41,144 nt of DNA from contig WHTT01000058.1 of assembly GCA_009377605.1 (NCBI GenBank), positions 1 to 41,144 of the forward strand, written 5' to 3'. Under the pieces are notes generated by a model. It saw nothing but the letters and a program-made list of their open reading frames with translations, ran no database searches and was not told the origin of the DNA. Every line of letters starts with the position of its first letter. Within the stretch, counting starts at the first letter, position 1. This stretch comes from Luteitalea sp. GTDB lineage: Bacteria; Acidobacteriota; Vicinamibacteria; Vicinamibacterales; Vicinamibacteraceae. Positions 23,990 to 31,666 of the stretch are shown here, one piece after another. The position numbers were made by a program, and so were the translations under genes.

Positions 23990-24777
23990 TGCGTCGTTGT
24001 GATGCCGCCGTCCAAATAGAGCGTCTGCCCCGTGATGAAGTCGGAAGCGGGCGACACGAAGAACAGCACGCTCCCGGCGACATCCTGAGTTTCGGCGATA
24101 CGACCGATCGGAATACGTGAGACCAGATTGCGATAGAAGTCCGGATCTTCCAGCCACCGTGCTACCTGCTGGGTGCGCACGAAAGTGGGCGCGACGACGT
24201 TCACGTTGATCCGGTGCTCAGCCCACTCCGCGGCCAGTTGCCGGCAGAGCACGCTCAAGCCGCCCTTTGCGGCGCAGTAGGCTGCGAATCCACGACCGCG
24301 CAGCGCGAGCAGTGTGCGGACCGACCCCATGTGGACCTGCTTGCCGCCGGTGCCTTGCTGGATCATGTGCCGCGCCGCCGCTTGTGCCTGAAACATCACA
24401 CTCTTCAAGTTCAGGTCCAGCACGAAATCGAAGTTCTCTTCGGTGACTGCATCCGCCTGCTCTTCGCGTTGCCCCCCGACGGTATTCACCAGGATGTCCA
24501 GTCGGCCAAAGTGCGCGACGACCTCATCGACCATCCGCCGCGTGTCCGCCACGGAAAGGGCGTCGAAGGCCGTGGCGTAGGCGTCCCCCCCCAGGCGGCG
24601 CAGCATCTCGGCGCACGCATCCGCCTTGGCGGCGTCATGGCCGGTCACTGCGACCTTCGCCCCCTTCGACGCGAGCGCCCGACAGACGCTCTCGCCGATC
24701 CCACCATACCCTCCGGTCACCAAGGCGACTTTGGCGTCGATCCGGAACAAGTCATCTGCCGACGTCATCTGCTCCAC
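23986..24777 (-). CDS. Short-chain dehydrogenase/reductase (SDR)
   Basis: A classical SDR of 263 residues, cytoplasmic and NAD(P)-dependent. The cofactor motif is VTGGYGGIGESV (TGxxxGIG). NTVGG stands in for NNAG, the catalytic Ser is in HMGSVRT, and the Tyr-x3-Lys pair is YCAAKGG. The end has the family's GSVLFFVSPASDFITGQTLYLDGG. The start may be the GTG at 24777 or the ATG at 24768, which has GGAG three bases before it. It is the first gene of the minus-strand operon (SDR, ATP-grasp, HD-CoxS, His subunit, PQQ dehydrogenase), and its leader is a copy of the dispersed repeat. The likely reaction is oxidation or reduction of a hydroxy or keto group on the pathway intermediate; the substrate is not evident. 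Confidence 0.88.
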   Translation of the reverse strand: MEQMTSADDLFRIDAKVALVTGGYGGIGESVCRALASKGAKVAVTGHDAAKADACAEMLRRLGGDAYATAFDALSVADTRRMVDEVVAHFGRLDILVNTVGGQREEQADAVTEENFDFVLDLNLKSVMFQAQAAARHMIQQGTGGKQVHMGSVRTLLALRGRGFAAYCAAKGGLSVLCRQLAAEWAEHRINVNVVAPTFVRTQQVARWLEDPDFYRNLVSRIPIGRIAETQDVAGSVLFFVSPASDFITGQTLYLDGGITTTQ

Positions 24778-24783
24778 GCGTTA

Positions 24784-24910
24784 CAACCTTTGAGAACCCT
24801 GACTTTGACGCCTCGTATCAAGCTTCGGGGCTGGCAACCGACGTCACGAACACCTCGGCGAGGCGTCCGTACCTTCCGCTCTGGTAGGGCGCGTTCGCCG
24901 AATGCGCCGT
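24784..24910 (-). repeat. Dispersed leader-like repeat, copy 2, with adjacent REP-like module
   Basis: 24784-24838 matches 1320-1374 closely: on the plus strand AACCTTTGAGAA, then TTTGACG, then TTCGGGGCT-GCAA. It lies directly upstream of the SDR start on the minus strand. The stem (plus 24798-24829) keeps its pairing although the paired bases differ from copy 1. Beyond it are a GGCGAGGCGTCC word (24857-24868) and a palindrome, GGTAGGGCGCG followed by TTCGCCGAATGCGCC (24883-24908), also present in the copy at 26565-26650. The rest of 24911-25045 shows nothing I recognise. Confidence 0.55.
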
Positions 24911-25071
24911 GCTCGACGTCTCCGCGGCTGTCGAGCCGTTTCACCTGCTGGCACGACTGGAACGTGCGAGACGGGTGAAGGGCAGTTCCTTCTTTTCCTG
25001 CGCCGCGGGCGCTCACTCTATCACAGCGCGCATCGTTGGGCCGAGATACTAATTTAAGTTAATTTAGTGTC

Positions 25072-25100
25072 TTGCCTATCGACGGCACGGGTGTTTTAAT
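25072..25100 (+). promoter_or_regulatory. Sigma-70-type promoter for the truncated DUF1080 gene
   Basis: TTGCCT (25072-25077) is separated by 17 bases from TTTAAT (25095-25100). These match the consensus at 4 and 5 of 6 positions. The ATG is at 25137. A TAAGTTAATTTA word at 25055-25066 just upstream resembles 12209-12220 and may be an operator. Confidence 0.5.
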
Positions 25101-25136
25101 ATGCCCACACACTGTTCTGCTTTCAAGGAGTCCACG

Positions 25137-25307
25137 ATGAGCCGCGCCTCCCTCGCCGCCGTTTCCTGTGCCGCGCTGTTGCTGATCGGTTCCGCCGCAA
25201 CGGCTCAAGACCATTCGGAGAGGGTCGACCTGTTCGACGGTTCGAGCCTCGAAGGGTGGCAGCCTGAGGGTGAGACGATTCACGACATCGTGCTGGCCAA
25301 TATCTGA
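25137..25307 (+). pseudogene. DUF1080 (3-keto-disaccharide hydrolase) gene, internally deleted in frame
   Basis: A 56-codon frame starts at an ATG with AAGGAG six bases upstream. It encodes a clean signal peptide (LAAVSCAALLLIGSAATAQ) and the first DUF1080 strand (RVDLFDGSSLEGW). It then continues immediately as QPEGETIHDIVLANI. That ending aligns with the C-terminus of the intact DUF1080 protein encoded at 27610 (QAEGAEIFFRRIDLEPL): the penultimate Q-x-EG turn and the last strand. The roughly 200-residue catalytic middle is missing, with the joint near nucleotide 25257. The promoter and ribosome-binding site look functional, so a short exported peptide could still be made. Whether it is a relic or a functional small protein cannot be told from sequence. 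Confidence 0.75.
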
Positions 25308-25405
25308 TCAGGGACCAAGGGATCAAGGGATCAAGGGCACAGGGGTCAGGGTCAGGGATCAGAGGTCGGGACGAGGGGTCAGGGGAGAAAGGGATCAAGG
25401 GGAAG
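25308..25405 (+). repeat. Low-complexity GGGATCA/GGGTCAG tandem repeats
   Basis: Irregular tandem copies of AAGGGATC, GGGTCAGG and related words fill the gap between the truncated DUF1080 gene and the alpha/beta hydrolase. The style is like the G-rich repeats at 3768-3819, though the unit differs. No coding capacity is evident. AAGGGGAAG at its end may act as ribosome-binding site for a GTG at 25409. Confidence 0.6.
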
Positions 25406-25408
25406 AGC

Positions 25409-26515
25409 GTGTCCATCGACCCAGTGAGCTCAGGCGCTATGAAAGCTTCTTTGTCCTTTGCTCGACGCGCTGTACCGTGGCTCGCGCTCGTCGCTATTAC
25501 CATTGTTGTGTCCGTGCGAGATGTGAAGATCCAAACGCCTGTGCCGGAACCGCTCGAAGTACCGGCGCGCACCGTGCCGGTGCCAAGCACGGTGAGCCCC
25601 GAGATGCAAAAGCTCATCGGGGCGCCGCTCAGCGACAATTGGAACGATGTTCCCCAAACCGTCGACGAATGGAAAGCGATTGCCGCGCGTTCCGCGGCCG
25701 GCGGTCGAGATCTCGCAGCGCTTCGCCAGGAGCTAGGCGTCCAGGCAGAGCCGCTGACCCTGGGCGGGGTGAAGGGCTTCATGGTGACGCCGCAAGCCAT
25801 GCCACCAAAGAATCGAGACAGGCTCCTCATCCATCTTCATGGCGGCTGCTACGTGCTTGGCGGCGGAGCGGCCGGAACGAGAGAAGCCATGTACATGGCG
25901 GCCTTCGGCAGGTTCAAGGTCATGTCGATCGACTATCGCATGCCACCCGCGTTCCCGTATCCTGCCGCTCTGGATGACGCGGTCGCGGCGTGGAAAGCCG
26001 CCCTGACGATGGCGCAGCCGAAGAACATGGCGGTCTTCGGCACATCAGCCGGCGGCGCGTTGACGCTCGCCGTGGTGCTGCGCGCAAAGCAAGAGGGTCT
26101 GCCGGTGCCGGGGGCGATAGCCCCTGGCACACCGATGTCCGACCTGACGAAGACCGGCGACTCGTTTCACACCAACGCGCTGCTGGACAACGTGCTCGTC
26201 GCCAGCGATGGCCGCTGCGATGCGATGGCCAAGCTCTATGCGAACGGCCACGATCTGAAGGACCCGATGCTCTCGCCTGTCTACGGCGATATGCACGGCT
26301 TTCCGCCGGCAATCCTGACGACCGGGACACGTGATCTCTTGCTCAGCAATACGGTCCGCGTGCACCGAAAGCTGCGCCGGGCCGGTGTCGAGGCGGCGCT
26401 GCACGTCTATGAAGGTCAGTCGCACGCCCACTACCTCCGTGACCGCACAGCGCCTGAGACCAAGGAGGTATTCGAAGAAATCGCACGCTTCTTCGATGAG
26501 CACCTCGGGAGTTAG
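25409..26515 (+). CDS. Alpha/beta hydrolase, HSL/carboxylesterase type, exported
   Basis: 368 residues from the GTG at 25409, or 358 from the ATG at 25439. It begins with a signal-anchor (FARRAVPWLALVAITIVVSV). The esterase core shows the oxyanion motif HLHGGCYVLGGG (HGG variant of HGGG), the nucleophile elbow FGTSAGGAL (GxSxG), an acid in TTGTRDLLLSN and a His in YEGQSHAHYL. Family role: hydrolysis of short-chain esters or lactones. It probably acts in the periplasm, perhaps deacylating decorated glycans alongside the PIG-L deacetylase downstream. A tandem-repeat region lies just upstream, and 168 bp containing a dispersed repeat separate it from PIG-L. Confidence 0.82.
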   Translation: MSIDPVSSGAMKASLSFARRAVPWLALVAITIVVSVRDVKIQTPVPEPLEVPARTVPVPSTVSPEMQKLIGAPLSDNWNDVPQTVDEWKAIAARSAAGGRDLAALRQELGVQAEPLTLGGVKGFMVTPQAMPPKNRDRLLIHLHGGCYVLGGGAAGTREAMYMAAFGRFKVMSIDYRMPPAFPYPAALDDAVAAWKAALTMAQPKNMAVFGTSAGGALTLAVVLRAKQEGLPVPGAIAPGTPMSDLTKTGDSFHTNALLDNVLVASDGRCDAMAKLYANGHDLKDPMLSPVYGDMHGFPPAILTTGTRDLLLSNTVRVHRKLRRAGVEAALHVYEGQSHAHYLRDRTAPETKEVFEEIARFFDEHLGS

Positions 26516-26564
26516 GATCCCTTCGAGCGAGCCTTCCGCCGTGCACTGTCTCAGAATGGGCTGT

Positions 26565-26650
26565 AAGAACCCTTGAGAACTCGACACGGGCGCCCCGGCG
26601 AGGCGTCCCTGCCAAGGAAGTAGGGCGCGCTCGCCGAGCGCGCCGCGAAC
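26565..26650. repeat. Dispersed repeat, shortened copy with REP-like palindrome
   Basis: AAGAACCCTTGAGAAC (26565-26580) matches the first block of the repeats at 1320 and 24784. The hairpin block is missing. GGCGAGGCGTCC (26598-26609) and TAGGGCGCG with CTCGCCGAGCGCGCC (26621-26644) then align with the second half of copy 2. It looks like a deletion derivative, here between two plus-strand genes rather than before a minus-strand start. Confidence 0.5.
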
Positions 26651-26683
26651 GTCTGGGGCAGCCCGCTAAAACATGAGGACCCG

Positions 26684-27586
26684 ATGAAATCGCTCTCTTC
26701 AGCCGTCTTGCTCGTCCTGACGCTCGGGCTGTTGGCCGGCACGACAACCGCAACCCAGTCGTCTCCGTCCACGCCACTCCGCGTCATCGCTTTTGGCGCG
26801 CACCCGGATGACGCCGAGCTCAAGGCGGCGGGTGTCGCCGCCCTGTGGGCCTCGCAGGGCCATCACGTCAAGCTCGTGGCAATGACCAATGGCGACGTCG
26901 GTCATTTCGCCATGGCGGGTGGACCGTTGGCGACGCGCCGGAAGGCGGAAGTCCAAGAATGTGCTCGCATCTTTGGGACCGAGGTCGAGGTGCTCGACAT
27001 CCACGACGGCGAGCTGATGCCCTCGCTCGAGAACCGCAAGAACGTCGCACGTCTCATCCGTAACTGGCAAGCCGACATCGTCCTGGGACATCGTCCATAC
27101 GACTACCACGCCGATCATCGATACACGGGAGTGCTGCTCGACGATGCGGCGGTGGTGGTGGCTGCGCCGTTCTTCACACCGGACACGCCGCCGGTGAAGC
27201 GGAACCCGGTCTTCATGTACTACTCGGACGCGTTCAAGCGGCCCTACCCATTCGAGCCGACGATCGTGGTGTCGATAGATGCCGTGGCGGAGAAGAAATG
27301 GAAGTGCGTCTCGGCGATGCCCTCGCAGTTCGGCGATGCGGACTCTTGGCAAGCGCGAACCCAGCCCGACGCTCCCGACGACGACCAAGGGCGGCGCGCG
27401 TTCTTGCTCGACATGGTCAAGGCGCGGAGCGCGGCGGTCGCCGATCAATATCGTGAGCAGCTGGTCGCGCTCTACGGGGAGCAACGCGGGCGCCAGGTGA
27501 AATACGCGGAGGCGTTCGAGCTCGGACAATACGGCCGTCAACCCACGATGGACGAGCTGAAGCAACTGTTTCCGATCGCCCCGTAG
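26684..27586 (+). CDS. PIG-L family deacetylase, exported
   Basis: LmbE/PIG-L enzymes are zinc-dependent N-deacetylases acting on GlcNAc-type substrates. The 300-residue protein has a signal peptide (VLLVLTLGLLAGTTTA) and the zinc site AFGAHPDDAELKAAG (AHPDDxE). MTNGDVGHFAMAGG and TRRKAEVQECARIFG follow, then the third ligand region GHRPYDYHADHRYTG. The C-terminal third is longer than in minimal PIG-L domains and includes YYSDAFKRPYPFEPTIVVSI. The ribosome-binding site GAGGA lies four bases before the ATG. It is 23 bp upstream of the DUF1080 gene, so the two are probably one transcript with the SIS gene that follows. The set would suit deacetylation of an N-acetylated glycan or amino sugar outside the cytoplasm. 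Confidence 0.87.
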   Translation: MKSLSSAVLLVLTLGLLAGTTTATQSSPSTPLRVIAFGAHPDDAELKAAGVAALWASQGHHVKLVAMTNGDVGHFAMAGGPLATRRKAEVQECARIFGTEVEVLDIHDGELMPSLENRKNVARLIRNWQADIVLGHRPYDYHADHRYTGVLLDDAAVVVAAPFFTPDTPPVKRNPVFMYYSDAFKRPYPFEPTIVVSIDAVAEKKWKCVSAMPSQFGDADSWQARTQPDAPDDDQGRRAFLLDMVKARSAAVADQYREQLVALYGEQRGRQVKYAEAFELGQYGRQPTMDELKQLFPIAP

Positions 27587-27609
27587 CACCAGAAAAGGAG
27601 TCAAGATTC

Positions 27610-28470
27610 ATGGGCCAGCGTTCCGCAGGGACGATTCTTGCCGGTTCGATCGCCTTACTGGCGTTGATGGTGCCTCCGCGCTCGCTGTCGGGCCAGGCGC
27701 CCTCGCAGGCGATCACCCCTACGGCCACGATCAACCTGTTCGACGGTCAGTCCTTGGCGAATTTCGACACCTGGCTGGTCGATCAGCACGAAGCGGACAC
27801 CTTGGGTGTATTCAGCGTCGTGGATGACATCGATGGCGCTCCGGCGATTCGCATCAGCGGCCAGCAGTGGGGTGGCCTTCTGACGAAGGAGGCATACCGA
27901 GACTACCGGCTGATCGTCGAGTACCGCTGGGGAGGTGCCACGTGGGGCGAGCGAAAGATGCGCGCTCGCGATAGCGGCGTGCTCCTGCATGCACAAGGAC
28001 GACCCGGCAACACCGAAGAAGATTTCAACGGCCCGTGGCTGCGGTCGATTGAGTTTCAGATCATCGAAGGCGGGGTCGGCGACATCATCCTCGTCGCCGG
28101 TTACGGTGACGACGGCGAGCGGATTCTGCCCTCACTGAAGGTGACGAGCCGAACCGACCGTGACGGAGAGAATGTGTACGACCCTCGCGGCGTACCGAAA
28201 GTCTTCTCGTCGGGCCGCATCAATTGGTGGGGCCGCAGCGAAGACTGGGAGGATCGTCTCGGCATGCGTGGCTCGCAAGATGTCGAAAGCCCCGGCCTCG
28301 AGTGGACCCGGCTCGACGCCGTGGTCGATGGGCGAAATCTGACGTTCTCGGTCAACGGCAAGCGGGTCAACGCAGGCTCGGAATCGTCGGTGACCGATGG
28401 GAAGATCATGTTCCAAGCGGAGGGCGCGGAGATCTTCTTCAGACGCATCGACCTCGAACCGCTGCCGTAG
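27610..28470 (+). CDS. DUF1080 (3-keto-disaccharide hydrolase) family protein, exported
   Basis: This fold is a concanavalin-like jelly roll; characterised members cleave 3-keto-glycosides. The product has 286 residues with a signal peptide (TILAGSIALLALMVPPRSLSG). It shows the domain's typical order: INLFDGQSLANFDTWL, IRISGQQWGGLLTKEAYRDY, RARDSGVLLHAQG (the conserved SG-hh-H strand), SIEFQIIEGGVGDI, WTRLDAVVDGRNLTFSVNGK and the final QAEGAEIFFRRIDLEPLP. AAGGAG precedes the ATG. It lies between PIG-L and a SIS-domain gene. Paired with the PQQ dehydrogenases, Gfo/Idh oxidoreductase and TIM-barrel isomerases it suggests a 3-keto glycoside route. It is also the in-window template showing what is missing from the truncated copy at 25137. 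Confidence 0.86.
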   Translation: MGQRSAGTILAGSIALLALMVPPRSLSGQAPSQAITPTATINLFDGQSLANFDTWLVDQHEADTLGVFSVVDDIDGAPAIRISGQQWGGLLTKEAYRDYRLIVEYRWGGATWGERKMRARDSGVLLHAQGRPGNTEEDFNGPWLRSIEFQIIEGGVGDIILVAGYGDDGERILPSLKVTSRTDRDGENVYDPRGVPKVFSSGRINWWGRSEDWEDRLGMRGSQDVESPGLEWTRLDAVVDGRNLTFSVNGKRVNAGSESSVTDGKIMFQAEGAEIFFRRIDLEPLP

Positions 28471-28553
28471 GAAGGCGACGACGCCGTCGTCCAGCCAGTC
28501 GGACTTACCCGTATCTTCCCTGGCTCGATTTCCCTGGAGAGCTCGCGATCGTG

Positions 28554-29594
28554 ATGATACCGATCATAAATGCCGAAGACACCCGAATGTTTGCCGAAGC
28601 CGCCGAGGCGCCCCGCGCGGTGGCCGCCCAACGCGACGCGAATCATGGACAACTGCAGCGCATCAGCCGAGTGCTGCGCGAGCGCCAGCCGCGCGCCGTC
28701 GTCACCTGCGCCCGCGGCAGCTCCGATCGCGCTGCAACGTTTGGCAGGTACCTCATCGAGACGAGGGCGGGAGTATTCACGTCCTCGCTTGCGCCGTCGG
28801 TGAGCTCTGTCTACGCCGCCCGGCGTGATCTCGAGGGCTTCGTCTTCCTCGCGATCTCGCAGTCTGGTCAAAGCCCCGATCTGTTGGCGTCGGTAGAAGC
28901 GGCGCGCGGCGCCGGCGCCTTCGTGATTGCCCTCGTCAACGTGGAAGACTCGCCGCTGGCGCGCATTGCGCACGAGACCCTGCCGCTCGGCGTAGGCCCG
29001 GAGACCAGTGTCGCCGCCACGAAGTCTTACGTCGCGTCACTGGCGGCACTGCTCCACCTCGTCGGCGAATGGACTGAGGACCCGACGCTTCTTCAGGCAC
29101 TCGCCGCTGCACCCGATCTGCTCGCAGAGGCATGGACGCTGGATTGGAGCCCTGCCGTCGAAACGCTGCAGGACGCCACGAACCTCTATGTCATCGGCCG
29201 CGGCCTCGGACTCAGCGTCGCTCAGGAGGCCGCGCTCAAGTTCAAGGAAACCTGCGGGCTGCACGCTGAGGCCTTCAGCGCCGCCGAGGTGCGCCATGGA
29301 CCGATGGCACTGCTGCGCGGCGGCTTTCCCGCGCTGCTCCTCTCGCAGCGCGACGAGACACGCGCCAGCATCGATTCGCTCGCCGCGGATATCGTCGCGT
29401 ACGGCGGGACGTTGCTGCTGGCAGGAACGCGAGCACCAGGCGCCCTCGCGTTGCCAACGGTGCCTGCTCATCCCTCACTCGAGCCCATGCTGATGATCCA
29501 AAGCTTCTATCGCATGGTGAACGCGCTGGCTGTCGCCCGAGGCCACGATCCCGACCGGCCGCCGCACTTACGCAAGGTGACCGAGACGGTGTGA
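28554..29594 (+). CDS. SIS-domain sugar isomerase/deaminase (GlmS-like, AgaS/NagB-II type)
   Basis: Two tandem SIS domains without the glutaminase domain of GlmS: a family of amino-sugar-6-phosphate deaminases/isomerases, cytoplasmic. About 346 residues from the ATG at 28554 (28587 is also possible). SIS-1 has VVTCARGSSDRAATFGRYLIE and VFLAISQSGQSPDLLASVEAA (SGxS/T phosphosugar loop), then SVAATKSYVASLAALLHL. SIS-2 has LYVIGRGLGLSVAQEAALKFKETCGLHAEAFSAAEVRHGP, the hallmark Glu/His region. It ends convergently, 20 bp from the Gfo/Idh gene. With PIG-L upstream it fits conversion of a deacetylated amino sugar to a fructose-type phosphate. A longer frame upstream to 28224 exists but is Arg-rich and overlaps the DUF1080 gene. 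Confidence 0.85.
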   Translation: MIPIINAEDTRMFAEAAEAPRAVAAQRDANHGQLQRISRVLRERQPRAVVTCARGSSDRAATFGRYLIETRAGVFTSSLAPSVSSVYAARRDLEGFVFLAISQSGQSPDLLASVEAARGAGAFVIALVNVEDSPLARIAHETLPLGVGPETSVAATKSYVASLAALLHLVGEWTEDPTLLQALAAAPDLLAEAWTLDWSPAVETLQDATNLYVIGRGLGLSVAQEAALKFKETCGLHAEAFSAAEVRHGPMALLRGGFPALLLSQRDETRASIDSLAADIVAYGGTLLLAGTRAPGALALPTVPAHPSLEPMLMIQSFYRMVNALAVARGHDPDRPPHLRKVTETV

Positions 29595-29614
29595 GCCCAC
29601 CACGAAGACCACCC

Positions 29615-30667
29615 TCACTCGATTCGCTGCGGCCGCCCCGCACGCGCCGACTCATACGCCGCCAACGCGACGACCAGTGATCGCCGCGCCTCGTGGATGG
29701 TCACCTCCGGCCGCCGTCCAGACTCGAGGCAGTCGACCAGGTGATCGAGAGGGAACGGCGACGGAGGGCCGAAGGGCGCTTCAGCGTGTTGCTCGAAGAC
29801 CCAATCACGCGCGCCGGCCGCCAGCACCGCGCGGCCCGGCGCTCTGAACCACTGATCGATGATCTCCCCTCGGCTACCGACAATCTCCAGGCGGACGACG
29901 CTGTTCTGTTTCGGCGACGGGCCGCTCTTCGTGGGAGCGTTGATGGTCCACGAAGCCTCCAATGTCGCCAGGGTACCGTTGGCGAACGTGAAGGTGGCCA
30001 TGCCCCAGTCCTCCACGTCGATGTCCTTGTGAACCAGGTTGGCCATCTTCGCTTCGACCTGCACCACCTCACTTCCCGATAGCCACATGAAGAAGTCGAT
30101 CCAGTAAATGCCTTCGTCGATGAAGGCGCCGCCCGGAACATGGCGGGGATCCACGAACCACCCGGGCTTGCCAGAGCCGTACCAGTCCTCGGCGATCGAC
30201 CAGCGGCTCGTCTGGTGCATCAGCAGGAGCTCACCGATCTCTCCCTGCTCGATCCGTGCCTTCAGGTCACCGCCGCGGAGACGCATGATTCCCTGAAAGG
30301 GAACGCACGAGACACCTGCGGCATCGACCGCTTCAATCATTTGGTCCGCCTGCGCGACGCTCATCGCCATCGGCTTTCCCAGGATGATGTGCTTCCCGGC
30401 GCCAGCAGACCGAATCGTCAGATCCTTGATTTCAGAGACAGGAGAAGCAATGTGCACGATGTCGACCTGCTCTCGCTCGAACAGGGCCTCGTAGTTGTCG
30501 TAGCCGGTGATGCCAAACGTCTTCGTAAAGCTGTTCAGCTGGTCGGGCCGATGCCAAGCGGCTGCAACCAGCTCCGCTCGAGGATATTCACGGAGCGCCC
30601 GCGCTAAGTTGTACGCCGAATACCAATGGCCCAGTCCCAGGATCGCTACGCGCCATGTATGGGTCAT
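29615..30667 (-). CDS. Gfo/Idh/MocA-family oxidoreductase
   Basis: NAD(P)-dependent sugar oxidoreductase, 350 residues, no signal peptide. The N-terminal Rossmann fold has VAILGLGHWYSAYNLARAL and DIVHIASPVSEIKDLTIRS. The catalytic Lys is in ILGKPMAMS, where most members have EKP. The C-terminal alpha/beta domain shows GGAFIDEGIYWIDFFMWLSG, where the usual D-x3-D-x2-H triad lacks its His, and FTFANGTLATLEASWTI. These changes suggest altered chemistry or substrate, but the fold is complete. It follows the Tat-exported isomerase by 30 bp on the same strand and is probably co-transcribed with it and the TonB receptor. Its presence supports keto-sugar interconversion in this locus. Confidence 0.87.
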   Translation of the reverse strand: MTHTWRVAILGLGHWYSAYNLARALREYPRAELVAAAWHRPDQLNSFTKTFGITGYDNYEALFEREQVDIVHIASPVSEIKDLTIRSAGAGKHIILGKPMAMSVAQADQMIEAVDAAGVSCVPFQGIMRLRGGDLKARIEQGEIGELLLMHQTSRWSIAEDWYGSGKPGWFVDPRHVPGGAFIDEGIYWIDFFMWLSGSEVVQVEAKMANLVHKDIDVEDWGMATFTFANGTLATLEASWTINAPTKSGPSPKQNSVVRLEIVGSRGEIIDQWFRAPGRAVLAAGARDWVFEQHAEAPFGPPSPFPLDHLVDCLESGRRPEVTIHEARRSLVVALAAYESARAGRPQRIE

Positions 30668-30697
30668 CTTGGATAAGGGAAACGTGTCAGCCCTTCG

Positions 30698-31555
30698 TCA
30701 GACCTCGAGCTCCCGAAGATAAGGCATACTCGCCTTCATTAAATCGAGATTCATCTCGACGAAGTAGTTCTTGACGCCACCGGTCTTGGCCGCTGTGAAG
30801 ATCTTCTTCCAGTCGAGCGTGCCCTCTCCGACAGCCATTCTCTCCTTCGTCTTCGCCGACCAGCCTTGGACGTGCATCGAGCCGAAGCGGCCCGGGTACT
30901 TGGTGAAGTACTCGATCGAATCGTAGCCGCGGCTGATCGTCGAGATCTGGAACTGAAACGTGACCAGCTTTGGGTCGAGTAGTTCCAGCAAGACGTCGTA
31001 CGTCCGCCGACCTTCGACCATCGAGAGCTCGAAGCCCTCGTTGTGCACGCCTTGCAAGAGGCCAGCCTGGGCAGACTGCGCCGCCATCTCGTTGTATTCG
31101 TCGGCCACCCGCTTGACGTCGTCCATGGTCGGATTCTCCGGACCGGCGAGCGTCGGCACCATCATTTGCGTCAAGCCGACGTCCTTCGCCCAGGCAATCC
31201 TGCCCGGGAGATCCTCTCTGAGCTCCTTCATGCTGAAGTGCGCACTCACGCACGTCACACCCAGGTCACCGAAGATCTTCCGGAGCTCCGTGCCCGAGTA
31301 TTTGGCGATGCCCTTGAAGTCCTCGTACCCAACCGGCGAGCAGAGCTCGATGCTCTCGAACCCGATGTCGGCGAGCTGCGTGATGGTGCCCACGAAGTCC
31401 TGGCTCAGCATGTCCCTGACCGGATACGTCTGGCAGCCGAGCGGTAGGCCAAGCGGCTTCGCGCGAAGCTCGGATACGCTCGCCGCCAGGACCCCGACCA
31501 CGGCGGCCTCAGCCGCCGTCCTCCTGAAGAACTCTCGTCTCGAAATCGCAGTCAT
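30698..31555 (-). CDS. Tat-exported sugar phosphate isomerase/epimerase (TIM barrel)
   Basis: 285 residues from the ATG at 31555, which has AAGGAGA six bases upstream; an upstream in-frame start at 31645 adds only non-conserved residues. The twin-arginine signal SRREFFRRTAAEAAVVGVLA directs export. The barrel motifs are LGCQTYPVRDML, IGFESIELCSPVGYEDFKG, GVTCVSAHFSM, GLTQMMVPTLAGP, LQGVHNEGFELS, LVTFQFQISTI, RFGSMHVQGWS and NYFVEMNLDLM, which carry the expected metal-site Glu, Asp, His and Glu positions. Such exported barrels are common in this phylum next to PQQ enzymes and probably act on free keto-sugars in the periplasm. It lies between the TonB receptor and the Gfo/Idh gene. Confidence 0.83.
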   Translation of the reverse strand: MTAISRREFFRRTAAEAAVVGVLAASVSELRAKPLGLPLGCQTYPVRDMLSQDFVGTITQLADIGFESIELCSPVGYEDFKGIAKYSGTELRKIFGDLGVTCVSAHFSMKELREDLPGRIAWAKDVGLTQMMVPTLAGPENPTMDDVKRVADEYNEMAAQSAQAGLLQGVHNEGFELSMVEGRRTYDVLLELLDPKLVTFQFQISTISRGYDSIEYFTKYPGRFGSMHVQGWSAKTKERMAVGEGTLDWKKIFTAAKTGGVKNYFVEMNLDLMKASMPYLRELEV

Positions 31556-31666
31556 ACACGTCTCCTTCTGCCACTCTTCTTCGTACGCTGCGAGCGCCTC
31601 GAGGCTCGCTACGCGTGTGGAAGACCCCAAGGTTCGGGCCCACATGTTCGGTCGCGGCAGCAGCCG

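Noticed and set aside
25308-25405. Possible CRISPR array
   Set aside because: The repeats are short, irregular and contiguous, with no unique spacers of constant length and no cas genes.
28224-28553. N-terminal extension of the SIS-domain protein
   Set aside because: It overlaps the DUF1080 gene in another frame and is extremely Arg-rich. Family similarity begins only after 28554.
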